A DNA stretch of 64,000 bases from Manihot esculenta (Eukaryota > Streptophyta > Magnoliopsida > Malpighiales > Euphorbiaceae), in contig NC_035172.2 of the NCBI RefSeq assembly GCF_001659605.2, positions 19,841,051-19,905,050 on the forward strand. Reading direction: 5' to 3'. Numbering within the stretch: the stretch's first letter is position 1; every line of letters begins with the position of its first letter. This document shows, in pieces, positions 1-12,144 of the stretch. The notes beneath the pieces were generated by a model. That model had not been told where the DNA came from and searched no databases. It saw only the letters and a list, made by a program, of their open reading frames with translations. The position numbers and the translations under genes are program-made.

Positions 1-1021
1 CATGCACTTTCGGCGGCCGAATCTGTACTTTCGGCAGCCGAACCCTTTCGGGGGCAAGGTTCGGGGGCTGAAAGGCACTCCAGAGATGAAAGTCCATAAC
101 CTTCGGCGGCCGAAACCCCTTCCAGAGCCGAAAGTTCAAACTTTCGGAGGCAAGCATAGACAAGCTTAGGCAGCCGAAGCCACCTCCTCAGCACGTTCGG
201 CGGCCGAACCTTCCTTCGGCCTCCGAAGCTGGGTTCTTCAGTCGGGCAGAACCATGCTCTGCCTCCTGCCAAACCCTTCCAATCACACCCAAACTCAAAA
301 ACCACAATTTCTCAACACACATATACCCAAGTATATGCACAAAAGGGTCCAAAACTACCTTAAACCCCAACAAACAACACAACACAACATCTAAACATGC
401 TTTTATCCAAAAAAAACACCAAAAACACTCTACTTAACCTAATCATGCAACTCTACCTATAAACTCCATAAAACCTTCATAAATCATGAAAAGAAGCTCA
501 GGATCTTCACTTACCTCTTGAAAACAAGAAGATGAACGATCCCAACGTGGAGATATGGAGCAACTCTCCTTCAAACTCTCCAAACTTCAAAACTTGTGTT
601 TTTAGCTCAAAACCTTCAAAATAACATTAAAATCAATCAAAACTTTGCAAGATTTGATGAAAACATGAAGCATACCCAAGGAAAGCATGGTCTCACCTCT
701 GTTTGTGAAAGGAAAATCAAATCTTATCCTTTAACCGACTGAGGGCCTTTTATAGGTGGCTGGCCAGACCACCTTCGGCGGCCTAACGTGAAACCAAAAG
801 CCATGCATGTTCGGCGGCTGAACATCACCTTCGGCGGCCGAACCTGACTTTTCTTCGTTGGTGCTTTTCTCTCAAAAAAAATCATTTCCTTTGCACTTTA
901 ACACTATAAAACATTCTAAAATACTTTAGAAAAACATAAATCTTACCCTTCTAGAGGATTCCGACATCCTAAACTCCACCGGAAAGTAGAATTCCGACGC
1001 CTGACTCTAGCCGGATATTAC
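1..1021 (-). mobile_element. Outer end of a Tekay-like Gypsy LTR (partial, cut by window edge)
   Basis: The right end reads AGCCGGATATTACA, the reverse complement of the TGTAATACCCGGCT start seen in the Gypsy-1 and Gypsy-2 LTRs of this window. The body carries the same TTCGGCGGCCGAA-type motifs (1-230 and 773-843) and the same near-terminal text about a CTTCTAGAGG block. No polypurine tract follows position 1021, unlike at 26221. So 1021 is the outer boundary of an element running left out of the window in minus orientation, or of a solo LTR. TAATC just after it would be one TSD copy. Confidence 0.8.
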
Positions 1022-2469
1022 ATAATCGCTCTGTATTATAAAAAATAATATATTATTATCAATAATCGTTTTGATTTTATCGATTTTTTTATTAAAATCA
1101 AATTAAATTAAAAAAATAATTAATTTTATCAATTTTTTATTAAAATTAAATTAAATTAAAAAAATAAAAAAATCAAATCGAATTTTTAAATAATTTAATT
1201 TTATATTTTTTTATTTGAATCAAATACTAATCCGCCATAATCGTAGTAGCAATTTATCATTATAGTTTTTCATTTTATATAATAATTTATTTTAATAAAT
1301 AATTATTTTATATTTAATAAAATTATAATTTTAACGTAATTTTTATTCATAATAAAAAATAATTTAACTAACAGAAGTAAATACAACAATGGGCGGATTT
1401 TGGGTGGGGCACTCCCCCTTTCAAATTCTTTATAAATAATTAAAATTTTTAAAATTTTTAAAATTTTTCACATAACTGACTAAATTTACTAATTTTGCTC
1501 TACTAAATTTATTAAATTTACCCTCATAGTTCATTAAATTTATTAATTACTGTACCTATATTAAATATAAATTATTACTTAAATTTTGATTAAAATACTA
1601 ATCAAATTTAAGAAATAAATAAAATTACCCTAAATTAAATTAATTTACTCATTATAATATATACTTTTCTAGATTGAATTTCACTAATAATATTTTACAC
1701 CCATTGATTAAATTTTTTGGATCCCTCCTTGAATACAATGAATTTCTAATTTATAGTTCTAAATTAAACATACCTTAAGTCCATTTTTATAATAGTGTAC
1801 GCTCTCCTTTAAGCATGAATGCAAAATAGAAAGTTTGGATTTGTCTCTCATGGTCTCGTATGAACCGCATAGAATAGCTTGCATGCATGTGATTATATAA
1901 CTTCCTGAAATTATGAACTTAGCTTAGGGAGTAGAGAAAGCAAAGTTGGGTTGGTTAAATCAGCAAAGTCTATTAATTATTCAGTAGAGCAGTGTTTGTA
2001 GCGAAGAAAAAGTGCCTGAAAATATAGGGTTTACTAGGTGGTCCAGTTCAAACTGCCACCACTAAAATAGAAGAATAATAATCAAACAAAACTATACTTA
2101 AAATGTGCAACACTGAAATCTTCAAATATTGGCTGGCTTTCTAAGAAGTTAATATCTACATGTTCTCATCAGGCACAGAAAGTGATCTGCATAAACTGGA
2201 TTTAATGCCTGATACTGGAATGTCTGCCGTTTCTATCTTCTCCGTTTGCTTTTTGTCATATACTAAAATATGCACAGCAATCCTTCCATGCCCACAAGCA
2301 TATATATAAAAATAAAATTATAAACTTATAAAAATTATGATAAATATAAAATGATAAAATATATAAGAATTAATTAAAATTTTAAATGAGAAACAACCAA
2401 CCAAATGAAAGTTGTTGATTGGGAGGAGTTCTAATGAAAAGCAGTGGTACAATTAAATTAATATTAACT
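1022..2469. other. AT-rich spacer, no gene seen
   Basis: Very AT-rich DNA with low-complexity runs such as repeated AAATTTTT words near 1437-1470. Short open frames on either strand have no recognisable motif. A phrase near 1395-1425 (GGGTGGGGCACTCCCCC) is the only GC-richer part; I cannot assign it. Confidence 0.6.
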
Positions 2470-3895
2470 CTTGATGTGAAATATAATGTTTTAGAAGAAA
2501 TGGGAAGAAATTGAAAAGTTTGAACATGCTAATGTTACTCACAAATTATTTATATTTAAAAAAAGAATTGTACCAACTCAGAAGTGATGAAGATATTTGA
2601 AATCATCTTAACAGTTTTTTTAATAAGTTAATTATCCAATTGGCTAGTGTAGGAGTAAAGCCCGATGATGAAGATAAAACTCTCTTACTTTTAACCTCTC
2701 TCCCATAATCTTATAAAAATTTGGTGATAGCTTTAATAGTTGGAAAGGACAATGAAGGCGGAAGAGATTACAACAATAATTATAAATTATCAAAAGTTCA
2801 AGAAAATAAGTGATAATAATGAAGGTGGAGCTTTTGTTGCTAATTTGAATCATACTAAAAGTATTTCACGTGGAAATAATTCAAGAAGTAGATCAAGTTT
2901 AAGATTATAAGTAGACATTGTAGATAAATAATGTTACAATTATATGAGATAAGTCACATTCAGTATACTTGTAAGAAGATGAAAAAAGATATTGAAAAGT
3001 TTAAACAATTCAAGAAAAATCATGAAAAATAAGCGATTGTTGTAGCTGTAATTGAGGATGATAAATATGATGTAGTAAATGTGGATGATAATGAAGAAAG
3101 GCAAATGATTCATTACAAAATGAATGGATAATGGATTATGCTTATCCTTTCCATATTTGTTCAAAGAAAGAACAATTTCAAAAGGATATGATTTCATAAT
3201 TATCTATGACTATTTATGTTTCTAGTGTGACGACTTGAGTAAATATGGCGAGAAATGGGATAAATTGCCTATACTTGGAAGAATTTCTCTTTGGATAGTA
3301 GGTACTGTAATTGGTATTCTTGTGATCGGTTTAATAGGCATTTTCTTTTATAGTTCATATTATGGATCGGGTTCATCTTTATAAATAATCGAGAGAATTA
3401 AGTTGTAGACATATTCATGCAATTGAGGGAAAAGAAAGGAGATCAAGTAAAGCTAGATACTGAGAGTAAAGAGAAAACTGAAGGTATTGGTGGAGTGAAG
3501 ATCAAATTACATAATAATCGTACGAAATATTTGATGAATTAAGGTATATTTCCTAAGTTCAAGAGGAATTTAATTTTTTTGAGTAAGTTAGATTCTTTGG
3601 ATAATGGATTTCCTATTTAAGATAGTCATAAGAGTTAGCCGAAATGCTCTTGTAATCATGAAAATCATGAAACTTGAAACAAAGTATCTTTATACAATAC
3701 AAAAAAAATATTTTGATTGGAGGACCGCAAGTTGAAGTAAAAGATAAAATCAACAATCAATAGTGTAATGTGATACCTAAAAAAAGGTTAACTTTTGCAA
3801 AAGTTGTGAAGTTTAATTCTTTCATGTACGAAGATTTGATGATTGGAGATATTCAAGGAATGCTATAGTTGATGAATTTTGAGTTCGGTGGAGAT
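2470..3895 (+). pseudogene. Decayed Ty1/Copia gag-protease remnant
   Basis: Broken reading frames on the plus strand resemble a plant Copia polyprotein. Around 2641-2760 the translation LASVGVKPDDEDKTLLLLTS matches the Copia gag pattern. Near 3125-3180 WIMDYAYPFHICSKKEQF has the layout of the Copia protease site, with the usual active-site D-[ST]-G changed. Near 3480-3600 there is the glycine-rich protease C-terminus, and near 3640-3700 the start of the pre-integrase domain. Integrase, reverse transcriptase and RNase H are missing, so the element is internally deleted. Many stops and frameshifts make function impossible. The assignment rests on family-pattern recognition only. Confidence 0.65.
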
Positions 3896-4350
3896 TGTTA
3901 GATCCATGACTCATGAACCTAGTGGAATCTCTTTCCTAATTAGAGTTAAAAAATTTATTTTTTAATAGGTAGAGACTCATAATCCTAATGGAATACTTTT
4001 TTTTTTTTTAAATAGAGTGAAAGACTTATTCCTCAATAGGTAAAGATAGAGGATTATAAAGGTATATCTCCTATTTATATGTTATTTTTAATTGGATGAC
4101 AGTTATGAGATAAGTTTTAAATGGTCTAACACTACATAAATAAATGTGGTAGATAGAGTATTTGGGCTTTGCTTAGTGAGCGAATAGTATGCGGTAAGGC
4201 TAAATTGTGAAAAATTGAGCAGTGTAGTAACTTTCAAGAGAGAAGAAAAAAATAACTAGTAGTTATAATTATTTTTTCTTCTTTAGTGGATCTATAATGG
4301 AATAGGCTTACACGAACTATATTATTTTTCTTCATTACAATACAATTCCT
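3896..4350 (+). repeat. Probable LTR remnant of the decayed Copia
   Basis: Begins TGTTAGATCC right after GGTGGAGATTG, the purine-rich sequence that typically precedes a plant Copia 3' LTR. It contains a TATA-like stretch near 4050-4085. The right end is not sharp: no clear CA end or TSD was found, so 4350 is approximate. Confidence 0.45.
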
Positions 4351-5484
4351 ATTAGTTGACTGTTTATTTTTTTTGGTTAAAAATTTTATATTTACCATAT
4401 TAAGTAAAATAAATACTAAATTTTATTGTATTAAAACTAAAATATTTATTTTGAGTAATTTAGATTAAAGTAACGTAGTTGATAATAACTTTAAAAAATA
4501 GTAATTACCTATAAGTGACAAAAATATAAAAAATTTTGAATTTTTTATTATAATATTGTATATTACATCAATAATAATAAATAAAATAATATTATTAATA
4601 CTGCATTAGCATACCCAATATTTTTTATTTTATCCACATAGTATAATTAATATAAATTTTTAAAATTGAGTTAATATTAATAAAAATAATAAAATTATGT
4701 ATAATTGAAAAAACAAAAGCTAAAAATATTGGTTTTTTTTTTTTTTAACAATTAGCGTTGTTTTCTTATATTTATTCTTCTTTTTATACATTAACAATAT
4801 TGTTACTCGGCTTACTATGTGTTGGACAGTAAGTTTTATAAGATAATGAGAATTTGATTTTAAAATTTTAAAATCTTAAATTTCTGGTAGGTAGAGCCCC
4901 ATTTGTTAAACTATTTTTTTTTTTTTAAAAAAGAAAAAGTAAATAAATTTATTTTTTTTAACCCATTAGAACAGTTGGTTAAAAAAATCTGTTCAATTGT
5001 TTGTTATTAATTTTAATAAAACTTAATATGTTACAATATTTTTCTCAATAATAATAATTTTAATAGTAACATCAAACATATTGTTAATTGATTTTTTTTT
5101 TATTGATATGGTTAGTGAAAAATCAATCGATATAATACCAATTAAATTTGAGCTGAAAATAAAAATTATGTAGCGGCCGACAATATTGCCTAAGGTATAG
5201 CTAAGTTCTTATTGATAAAATAAATAATTAATTAAATTTATATTTCTATTGTTTTATCTTTGAATAAAAAATTTAAAATAGTGTTATTGTTCTTTATCTT
5301 TTATATCTGTTCCTTAAGATATTCTCTTTATGAAATGCCATTTAAAGGATTATTGTTGATTGCCTTTAAATAGCTTCCGGTTTTAAGTAGATTAATTTTA
5401 AGGAAAAATTGTTATTTATTCTCTATATTATAGAAAAATTTATTAGTTGATTTTTTTTAATTTTGAAAAATACAATAAAATAAC
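4351..5484. other. AT-rich host spacer before the nested stack
   Basis: Low-complexity AT-rich DNA with poly(T) runs (4730-4745, 4914-4926, 5093-5101). No coding signature. The last five bases, ATAAC (5480-5484), are the probable left TSD copy of Copia-1. Confidence 0.6.
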
Positions 5485-5648
5485 TGAAAAAATGATTGTG
5501 AAAAGTTATATTTGAAAAAATGGCAAAACAGAGAGTTTTACTTATTTACATAAAACGGAGAGTTTTGCAATGAAGTGATGCGGCATCGTTTCAATTGTTC
5601 TCCAAATAATTTATTACCAAGAGTGATTCACACATTATTTTTCAGTAC
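5485..5648 (+). repeat. Copia-1 5' LTR, left part
   Basis: Starts TGAAAAAATGATTGTG and aligns with the start of the 3' LTR at 52189. It is interrupted after AGTAC (5644-5648) by Gypsy-1 and resumes at 14288. Confidence 0.88.
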
Positions 5649-7793
5649 TGTAATACCCGGCTAGATCAGGCATCGGAATTTCTACCGTCCGGTGGAATTC
5701 GAGGATGTCAGAGGTATCTAGAAGGGTAAGAGAAAGGTTTTCTTAAATGTTTTAAGTATTTTAAAGGTTTAGAATGGAAAAGGACTTGAGTTTTGAAGAG
5801 AAAAGACCAAAGGGCACAAGTGCAAGTTCGGCCGCCGAACATTGCAGGGTTTCGGCCTCCGAAGTTCAAGTTCGGCCGCCGAACGTTGCATGGTTTTGCA
5901 TGCAGTTTCGGCTGCCGAAGCTGAGGCGGTTGTTCATCAGAAAGGGCACCGAGTCCAGAAAATGGAGAAGGTTCTTCTCTCTTTCTGGCCTAGGTGAGTT
6001 CTTGATCTCCTTGGATTGTTTTTATGGTTTTTCTTCTAATCTTTCAAAGTTAAACAAGTTTTAAGTAAGTTTTATGTGTTTTGGAAGAGTTTGAAAGCTT
6101 GGAGAAGTTTGGAACTTGGATCTCCATATCTTCGAGTTTGAATCACACCAGCCTTTGTTCTTCAAGAGGTAAGTGTTGATTTTCAGCTTTTAAAATGTTT
6201 TAGATGAGTTTTATGAAGGGAAAAGGGACTTTATGCATGAGTTGTGCATATTAGGGTTTATGTACCCTTTGTGCATGTTTGATGTGTATGATGTTCGTTT
6301 TTTTGGGTTTTTGAACTTGTTTTCAGCCCCTATGAGCTAGTAGAAGTGTTTGTGCATGTTTTGAGAGGTTAGTTGCATGTGGTGAGAGCTTAGCAGGGAT
6401 TGGAAGGACTGGAAGGCGTCCTTGTGCACGAAGCTGAGTTCTGGATGAACTCAGGTTCGGCAGCCGAAGGAGGATTCGGCCGCCGAACATGCCAGACTTT
6501 CGTCTCTGGAGGGAGCATTCGGCCGCCGAAGGTGCCGTCGAAGATGCTCTGTTCAGCCATCCTTTGCATGATTTCTATGATTGTTCTAGGAGGTTTTAGC
6601 GGGTTTTTGGAGAATTGTGTAAGAGTTGTTTATCAGTTGTATAGAGTATGATTGGTACCTCATTTGAGTCCTCCATTGTAGGATTGGACCCGAGGAACCG
6701 AGGTGTTTAGCAGTAGTACCTGCATCAGAGTTAGAGGTGGCCCAGAGTTAGCCAAACATTGGCTACAGGTGAGTAGAACTAAACTTAATTCTTTTAATTG
6801 AGAACTGAAATGCTTTTAGCATAATTCATGCATCATGAGTATGCAGTAGGTTGATTGCATTAGAATCCATGAATATGTTGCATTGCATAGTTATTTGTTG
6901 GTGTGGGTGAATGCTGAATGATCCAATAGTCTCTGAGAGAAGTCCAGGAGCCTTTGACTACGCCCTGGCAGGTATAGAGAAGTCCAGGAGCCTTTGACTA
7001 TGCCCTGGCAGGTATAGAGAAGTCCAAGAGCCTTTGACTACGCCCTGGCAGGTATAGTAAAGTCCAGGAGCCTTTGACTACGCCCTGGCAATGGTAAGTA
7101 CAGAGGTGTTAGATACACATATACATATATAACAGGAAGACCAGGTGCTCGATTCTACGCCCTGGCACGGCAAAGGTACCGGGACTATGTGGTGACAGGT
7201 TTACCCTTGCTGTGGATTGTCTATGATATGATGCATTCCATAGGAGCATGTTTTAATGACTTGTTTTACTGTTCTACTCACTGGGCTATAGAGCTCATCC
7301 CACTCCCTTAACCCCAGTCTTGCAGGCTCAGTGTACAGTGTACAAGGGAAGTCCAGCAGAGTACAGAAAGAGTAAAGAGATTTGTAATAGCTTAGAGTGG
7401 ACATGTAATATTAAAGAGATGTACTAGTTGTGTATACAGTTAAAGTTGTGCTTGACTTAGTGATGTTTGTGTTGTAAATCTTTTGTTATGTACATGATCT
7501 GTATATGTATATGTTTTACAAGTATGTGAAAAACCAGGCTTAACAGGTATGAGTTAACCCATCTAGAGCAAGCTCTAGTCAGGAGTACAGAGTACAGAGT
7601 ACAGAGTACAGAAATAGTGCATGCACAGGTTAAGCCTTGGTTCAGATAAAAGTTTTTATTTTCACAGAAAATGTATGATCATGTATGAGATTTACAGGTA
7701 CACAGAGAGTATAGCAGGCTTGCTACGGGTTCTGGCGGCCTTAAGCCGGCCTGAATCCTAGCGCTGGTGACGGTCCATTTTGGGGTCGTTACA
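5649..7793 (+). repeat. Gypsy-1 5' LTR
   Basis: Starts TGTAATACCCGGCTAGA and ends GGGGTCGTTACA. It contains TTCGGCCGCCGAA-type motifs at 5827-5839, 5870-5930 and 6450-6535, a 40-bp tandem repeat (6941-7090) and an AGTACAG microsatellite (about 7585-7612). Compared with the 3' LTR it lacks one motif copy near 5840, has one extra 40-bp unit and shows scattered substitutions. Confidence 0.92.
6941..7090 (+). repeat. 40-bp tandem repeat in LTR, about 4 copies
   Basis: Units start AGTCCAGGAGCCTTTGACTA and continue CGCCCTGGCAGGTATAGAGA, at 6941, 6981, 7021 and 7061 (last one partial). The 3' LTR has three units from 13457. A related phrase recurs in the Gypsy-2 LTR (24597-24740, minus). Confidence 0.92.
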
Positions 7794-7796
7794 GAT

Positions 7797-7808
7797 TGGT
7801 ATCAGAGC
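7797..7808 (+). other. Gypsy-1 primer binding site (tRNA-iMet)
   Basis: TGGTATCAGAGC lies three bases after the LTR end. It is the classic plant initiator-methionine tRNA primer complement. Confidence 0.9.
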
Positions 7809-8819
7809 ATAGAGCCTCTAGAGTACGATGTGCTGAGTAAGTATACTCAGGGATTAGAGATATCTCACATCGGAAAGAGGTTAAGATGTCAGAGTTTTAG
7901 ATCTTAAGAGTATGGTGTGTTGAGCGAAGATGCTTAAGGATCAGGGATCTCACATCGGAAAGAGGTTAGAGGAAGTCAAGCACAATAGGAAATCATGTCC
8001 ACTAGGATAGGATATAGAGTCCTGTTTTGAGGATGATGTGAAATGCCATGATTGTCTGCATGCGCATTTATGTTATGTTGTGAATGGATGTTGGAAGATC
8101 CTCTAGCCCTTAGTATGCATGTGATGATATGTATGAGATGAGCAGACCAGGATTGGCTTAGTTGCCCCTGGCATAGAGTAAGAGAAGTCCAGGTGAGGCT
8201 TTAGCACCCCTGGCAGTAGTAGAGGGCTATTGGTGACCAGTTCATCCATGATATGCTATGTATGTGATATGGGGTTCATGTATTACTACATGGATCATAT
8301 TATGATGATATGCCCATATGATACTATGTTTATAGTATGATATGTTATGATATGTTGTGGCTTCTGGGTGTGTTCTTTTCTAGCAGGCAGGATATGAGGT
8401 ACTCGTTGATCTACGGATTGACAGGAGTTCCACTTGAGAGGAAAGGTATAGATATTTTTCCTTGTTCTGCCAAGAGTGCAGTAGTGTAGCAGTAGCAGAG
8501 AGGGTATATCAAGGGACCCTAGGAGGTCGTTTGATACAGTCAGAGCAGGACTGGACCCTAGAGGATGTTAACTGATGTAAGAGAGAATAGAGAATAGAAA
8601 GTAACAGAGACAGATGTTTAGAGAAGAGATAATAGTTAGTAGTTAATGTGCCCTTCTCTAGCATGCGAGGGTTGCTAGGAGATGCTATGGTCTCGGGTTT
8701 TATAACCCCAAGTATAGTGAGAGTTGATCTCTCATTTCTGAGTTCAACCCTTCAAGAAGAGTAAGAGTAAGAGAGAGTGCAGGTAAAGATGATGGATTAT
8801 TTAAGGGTAGATGTTTCTA

Positions 8820-9500
8820 AGTTGAAACAGGTGATGACCCTTTTGAGTATCTCAGAACGGTCAAGATGATAACTAATGAATTGGGAGTCAGGGAGAGTAG
8901 AGCCATTCAGATGGCAGGGTTCACATTGAAATGTAAGAAGGCAAGGGAATGGTTCAACCATTATGTGGACCCGAGGATGGACAGCTTATCCTGGGAGCAG
9001 TTTACCAATGAGTTTGTAGGATGGGCTGTTCCAGATAGCTCAAGGGAGCGTAAGGAGAGTGAATTTGAGCCGTTAAGGCAGACAGAAAACATGAGTGTAG
9101 AGGATTACCCAGAGAATATTGATCTTTTCCCTCTGGGCGAGGCTGCCGTAAAGAGTAAAAAGAAAGTTAGAAGCCTCAAAAGGTCACAGAAAAAGGAGTA
9201 CTGGAAGCAGATAAAGTCTGGTCTGGGAATAGGTGAGGGGTCGAGCTCTGGTTTGATCGACTCCAGATGTTTTAGGTGCGGTAGGCCACACAAAGGAGTC
9301 TGTCTGGTAAGGACAACAGCATGATTCAGGTGCGGACAGGAGGGACACATAGCACGTGAGTGTTCCAGCGCGACAGTGATATCACAGTCCCAGCAGACAG
9401 CCTCAGACAGAGTGGCTCAGCCAGGAGTGCTAGCCATAGTGCAGGGCAGGGGCAGAGGCAGAGGGAGCGAGATCACTCCTTCTTCCACAGGTTTCCCCAG
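8820..9500 (+). pseudogene. Gypsy-1 gag remnant with one zinc knuckle
   Basis: The open stretch 8866-9324 encodes a segment clearly related to the Gypsy-2 gag: [19 protein letters not shown] is identical over 19 residues, followed by a similar LSWEQF and EPLRQTENMSV region. A cysteine motif CFRCGRPHKGVC lies at about 9268-9305. A second CCHC-like knuckle continues after a stop near 9322. The frame starts without a natural gag N-terminus and is interrupted upstream. Compared with Gypsy-2 it lacks the central gag part, about 100 residues after the LPF/FPL block. It is a broken gag and probably makes no functional capsid. Confidence 0.85.
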
Positions 9501-10250
9501 GTGAAGGTCCATCAGTACCAGTACGGATCTTCGCTTTGACGCATCAGGAGGCTCACACATCGGACATGGCAGTGATAGGTACTTTTCACTTCCATATGTT
9601 TTGATGTGTCTGCTATTAGAGACTCTGATGTTTCACCTTCCTTAGGGCCATGAGAGCCACAGAGAGTAGGGGTTTGATAGCTTCTAGGATTAGAATGTCC
9701 TCTTTGGGTCAGTGGACTCAAGTGTGATCCATCAGCGGCAGAGTCAGTCTGCCAGTTGAGTTCAGTGCTAGTTGTGAGTAGGTGCCTTCGAGCTGACCTA
9801 GTGGTTCTAGAGTGATTGTATGATGTCATTCTAGGGGTGGATGGTCTAGCTACTCATAGTACTGCCTTAGATAGCAGAGACAGAGTAGTCAGGCTTAGAG
9901 ATCAGGGTGGATCACAGGTAGTTTGTTGAGGGGACAGTGTAAAGATGCCTGGAATTTGATATCAGCCCTATAGGCGCTTAAGCTGTTCAGGAGAGGTATC
10001 AGAGGTTTCTCGCTTGTGTCAGAGAGCATAGCAGTTAGTCAGATTAGGAGGGGAACCAGTTTTAGTGCCCGCAGCCAGAGAAAAGTTTTAGACGTTGTCC
10101 CAGACAAGTCGCCAGGTTTACCACCTGCTAAGAGAATAGAATGGGATATAGGAATGGTGTCTAGACCCATAACCATTCCTAGTCTTCTCTGCAGGATAGC
10201 ACCAGTAGAGTGAGAGAGATAGTAAAAGCCAAACGAGTAGTAGCTAGAGG
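9206..10250 (+). pseudogene. Gypsy-1 gag/protease/RT-start fragment, duplicate copy A
   Basis: Contains the knuckle region, a protease-proximal stretch (9520-9590, beginning CGGATCTTCGCTTTGACGCA), and a piece near 10080-10210 whose translation PDKSPGLPPAKRIEWDIG corresponds to the linker before reverse transcriptase in Gypsy-2. Copy B (10520-11330) repeats the same order of landmarks with divergence. Stops and frameshifts throughout. Confidence 0.7.
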
Positions 10251-10519
10251 TTAGTAAGCTAGGATAGAGCTCGAGAGTGTTGCTATGAGATGCTATGGCC
10301 TTGGATTTTATCCAGGTATAGGGAGAGTGATCTCTCATCTCCGAGTACAGCCCTCAAGTATAAGAAATAATTCAGAGAACAGAGTAAGAAATAGAAGAGT
10401 AAGAAAAGAATAAAAGTAAGTAAGAGAGAAGTAAGTGAATAGATCAAAATAAGAAAAAGAGAAGAGTAAGTAAACTAGAGTAGAACAGAGGAAGAAAAGA
10501 GTAAGAATAAGTATAAGTT

Positions 10520-11500
10520 CAGAAAGCGATTTCAGTTTAGTCTGGGATTAGGTGGCGGTTGAGGCAGAGGAAAGGGTTGGCCTTTCCATTAGTAGATTCC
10601 CGAGGGAAGTTCCGTTAGCTTTGGCTCGGATCTTCACCCTGACTCAGCAGGAGGCTATCACATCGAACACGGTGACGTCAGGTACATTCACTTGTAGATG
10701 TTCGGATGTGTATCCTGTTTGTTTTGAACCCTAGTGTTTCTCTTTCCTTGTTGCTTTGAGTGAGCTGTTGATAGAGTGGGTTTGATGACTTCTGGGCCTA
10801 GAGTGTTTTCTCTGGGTTAGTGGACCCGAGTGTGATCCATCTGAGGCAGAGTCAGTCAGTCAGTTCAGAGTTTGTGATGAGTAGATGCTATCCAGCTGAC
10901 CTTATGATTCTAGAGTTGACTATTTGATGTCATTCTAGGGCGGATTGGCTAGCTACTCATTGTACTACCTATGTCTGCAGAGACAAGGTAGGAGAGTTCA
11001 GAGTGCTGGATGGATCAGAGGTAGTCCTTGGAGGGGACAGAGTATAGGTGCCTAGAAGTTTGATGTCAACCCAACAGGCTCCTAGTTTACACAAGAAAGG
11101 TTGTCAGAGGGTTCTAGCTCTTGTGAGCGAGTTTAGTAGTCAGATCAGGGAATCAGCCTCAATGCCTGTAGCTAGTGAGTCCTAAATGTTTTTCCCAGAC
11201 GAGCTGTCAGGTTTACCATCTGTCAGGGAGTTTGAGTTTGGAATAGAAGTGGTGTCTGGACGCGGAACCATTTCTTTCCTTCTACCCTACAGGATGGCAC
11301 CTGCAGAGAGAGAATAGTCAGAATAGTACAAAGAAGCTTGGTAGATAAAGGTTGTATCCGACCTAGTACCTCACCCTGGAATGTTCCAGTGTCGTTGTGA
11401 GAAACGAAGGATGAAACCTTGAGATTTTGTAACGACTGTGAGCAGTTGAACAAAATCACTACCAAGGATAGGTGTGTCCATGTAGGATTGATGATCTAGG
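10520..11500 (+). pseudogene. Gypsy-1 protease/RT-start fragment, duplicate copy B
   Basis: Landmarks parallel copy A: TCTGGGATTAGGTGGCGG (10540s), GGCTCGGATCTTCACCCTGA (about 10622), and 11199-11310 encoding PDELSGLPSVREFEFGIE followed by PYRMAPAE, the start of the Gypsy-2-type RT domain. A further broken RT stretch follows to about 11500. The zinc knuckles present in copy A are absent. No uninterrupted frame. Confidence 0.7.
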
Positions 11501-11669
11501 GATGATAGATCTGAGATTTGGGAACTATATGTCGAGAGTTAGAGAAAAGTCAGTTTAGCAGTTGAGTAGAGATGGATAGAGAAAGACAAAGACCAGAGTG
11601 CGCAGCGGATGCGTAGAGTAGTTCAAAAAGAAAAAGAAGAAGAAAAAATAGAGAAGCATGCCCATTGTC

Positions 11670-11800
11670 TAATAAAGATGTTGCAGACTCTAAAAGAACA
11701 CGGCATAAAGGCCAAGTTCTGTAATATGAGTTCAATTAAGGGGCATATCTGTTTGAATCATGAGGTGTCACAATAAGGTTTCTGAAGTAAGTAGAAAGTT
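11670..11800 (+). pseudogene. Short reverse transcriptase remnant of Gypsy-1
   Basis: The translation LQTLKEHGIKAKFCNMSS followed by GHICLNHEVS corresponds to the RT segment just after the YxDD-type motif of Gypsy-2 ([18 protein letters not shown]). The catalytic DD segment itself is absent or unrecognisable. From 11800 to the polypurine tract nothing coding is recognised. Confidence 0.6.
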
Positions 11801-12129
11801 GAAGTAATAGGAAGTTCATTTAGAATTTCCTTAAAGTTGTTGTTCCTGTGACCGGGTTGAGTAAAGAGAAGCAAAGGTTAATGTAGCCAGAGTAGTGTGA
11901 ATAAAGCTTAGAAGAGCCAAAGAGAAGGGAAAGTCAGTAGTCTGAAAGAAAAGAATTAAGTTGGTTGTGTACCGGCAGGAGTGATAAACAGTCAATGTAG
12001 AGTATGCACGCAGATCAAGAAGTTAAGAGTCAGGAGTATCTGTGTCTCTTCTCAGAGGAAGGTTTTAGACTTTCCTTGATTGCTTACTTGCATGTTTATT
12101 TGTTTGAACATTCGAGGATGAATGTTCTT

Positions 12130-12144
12130 AAAGGGGGAGAAGAA
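12130..12144 (+). other. Gypsy-1 polypurine tract
   Basis: AAAGGGGGAGAAGAA immediately precedes the 3' LTR, the expected plus-strand primer position. Confidence 0.85.

Noticed and set aside
7201..7404. 67-codon minus-strand frame, repeated at 13677-13880
   Set aside because: It is present twice only because the LTR is repeated, and it is antisense to the element with no recognisable motif.
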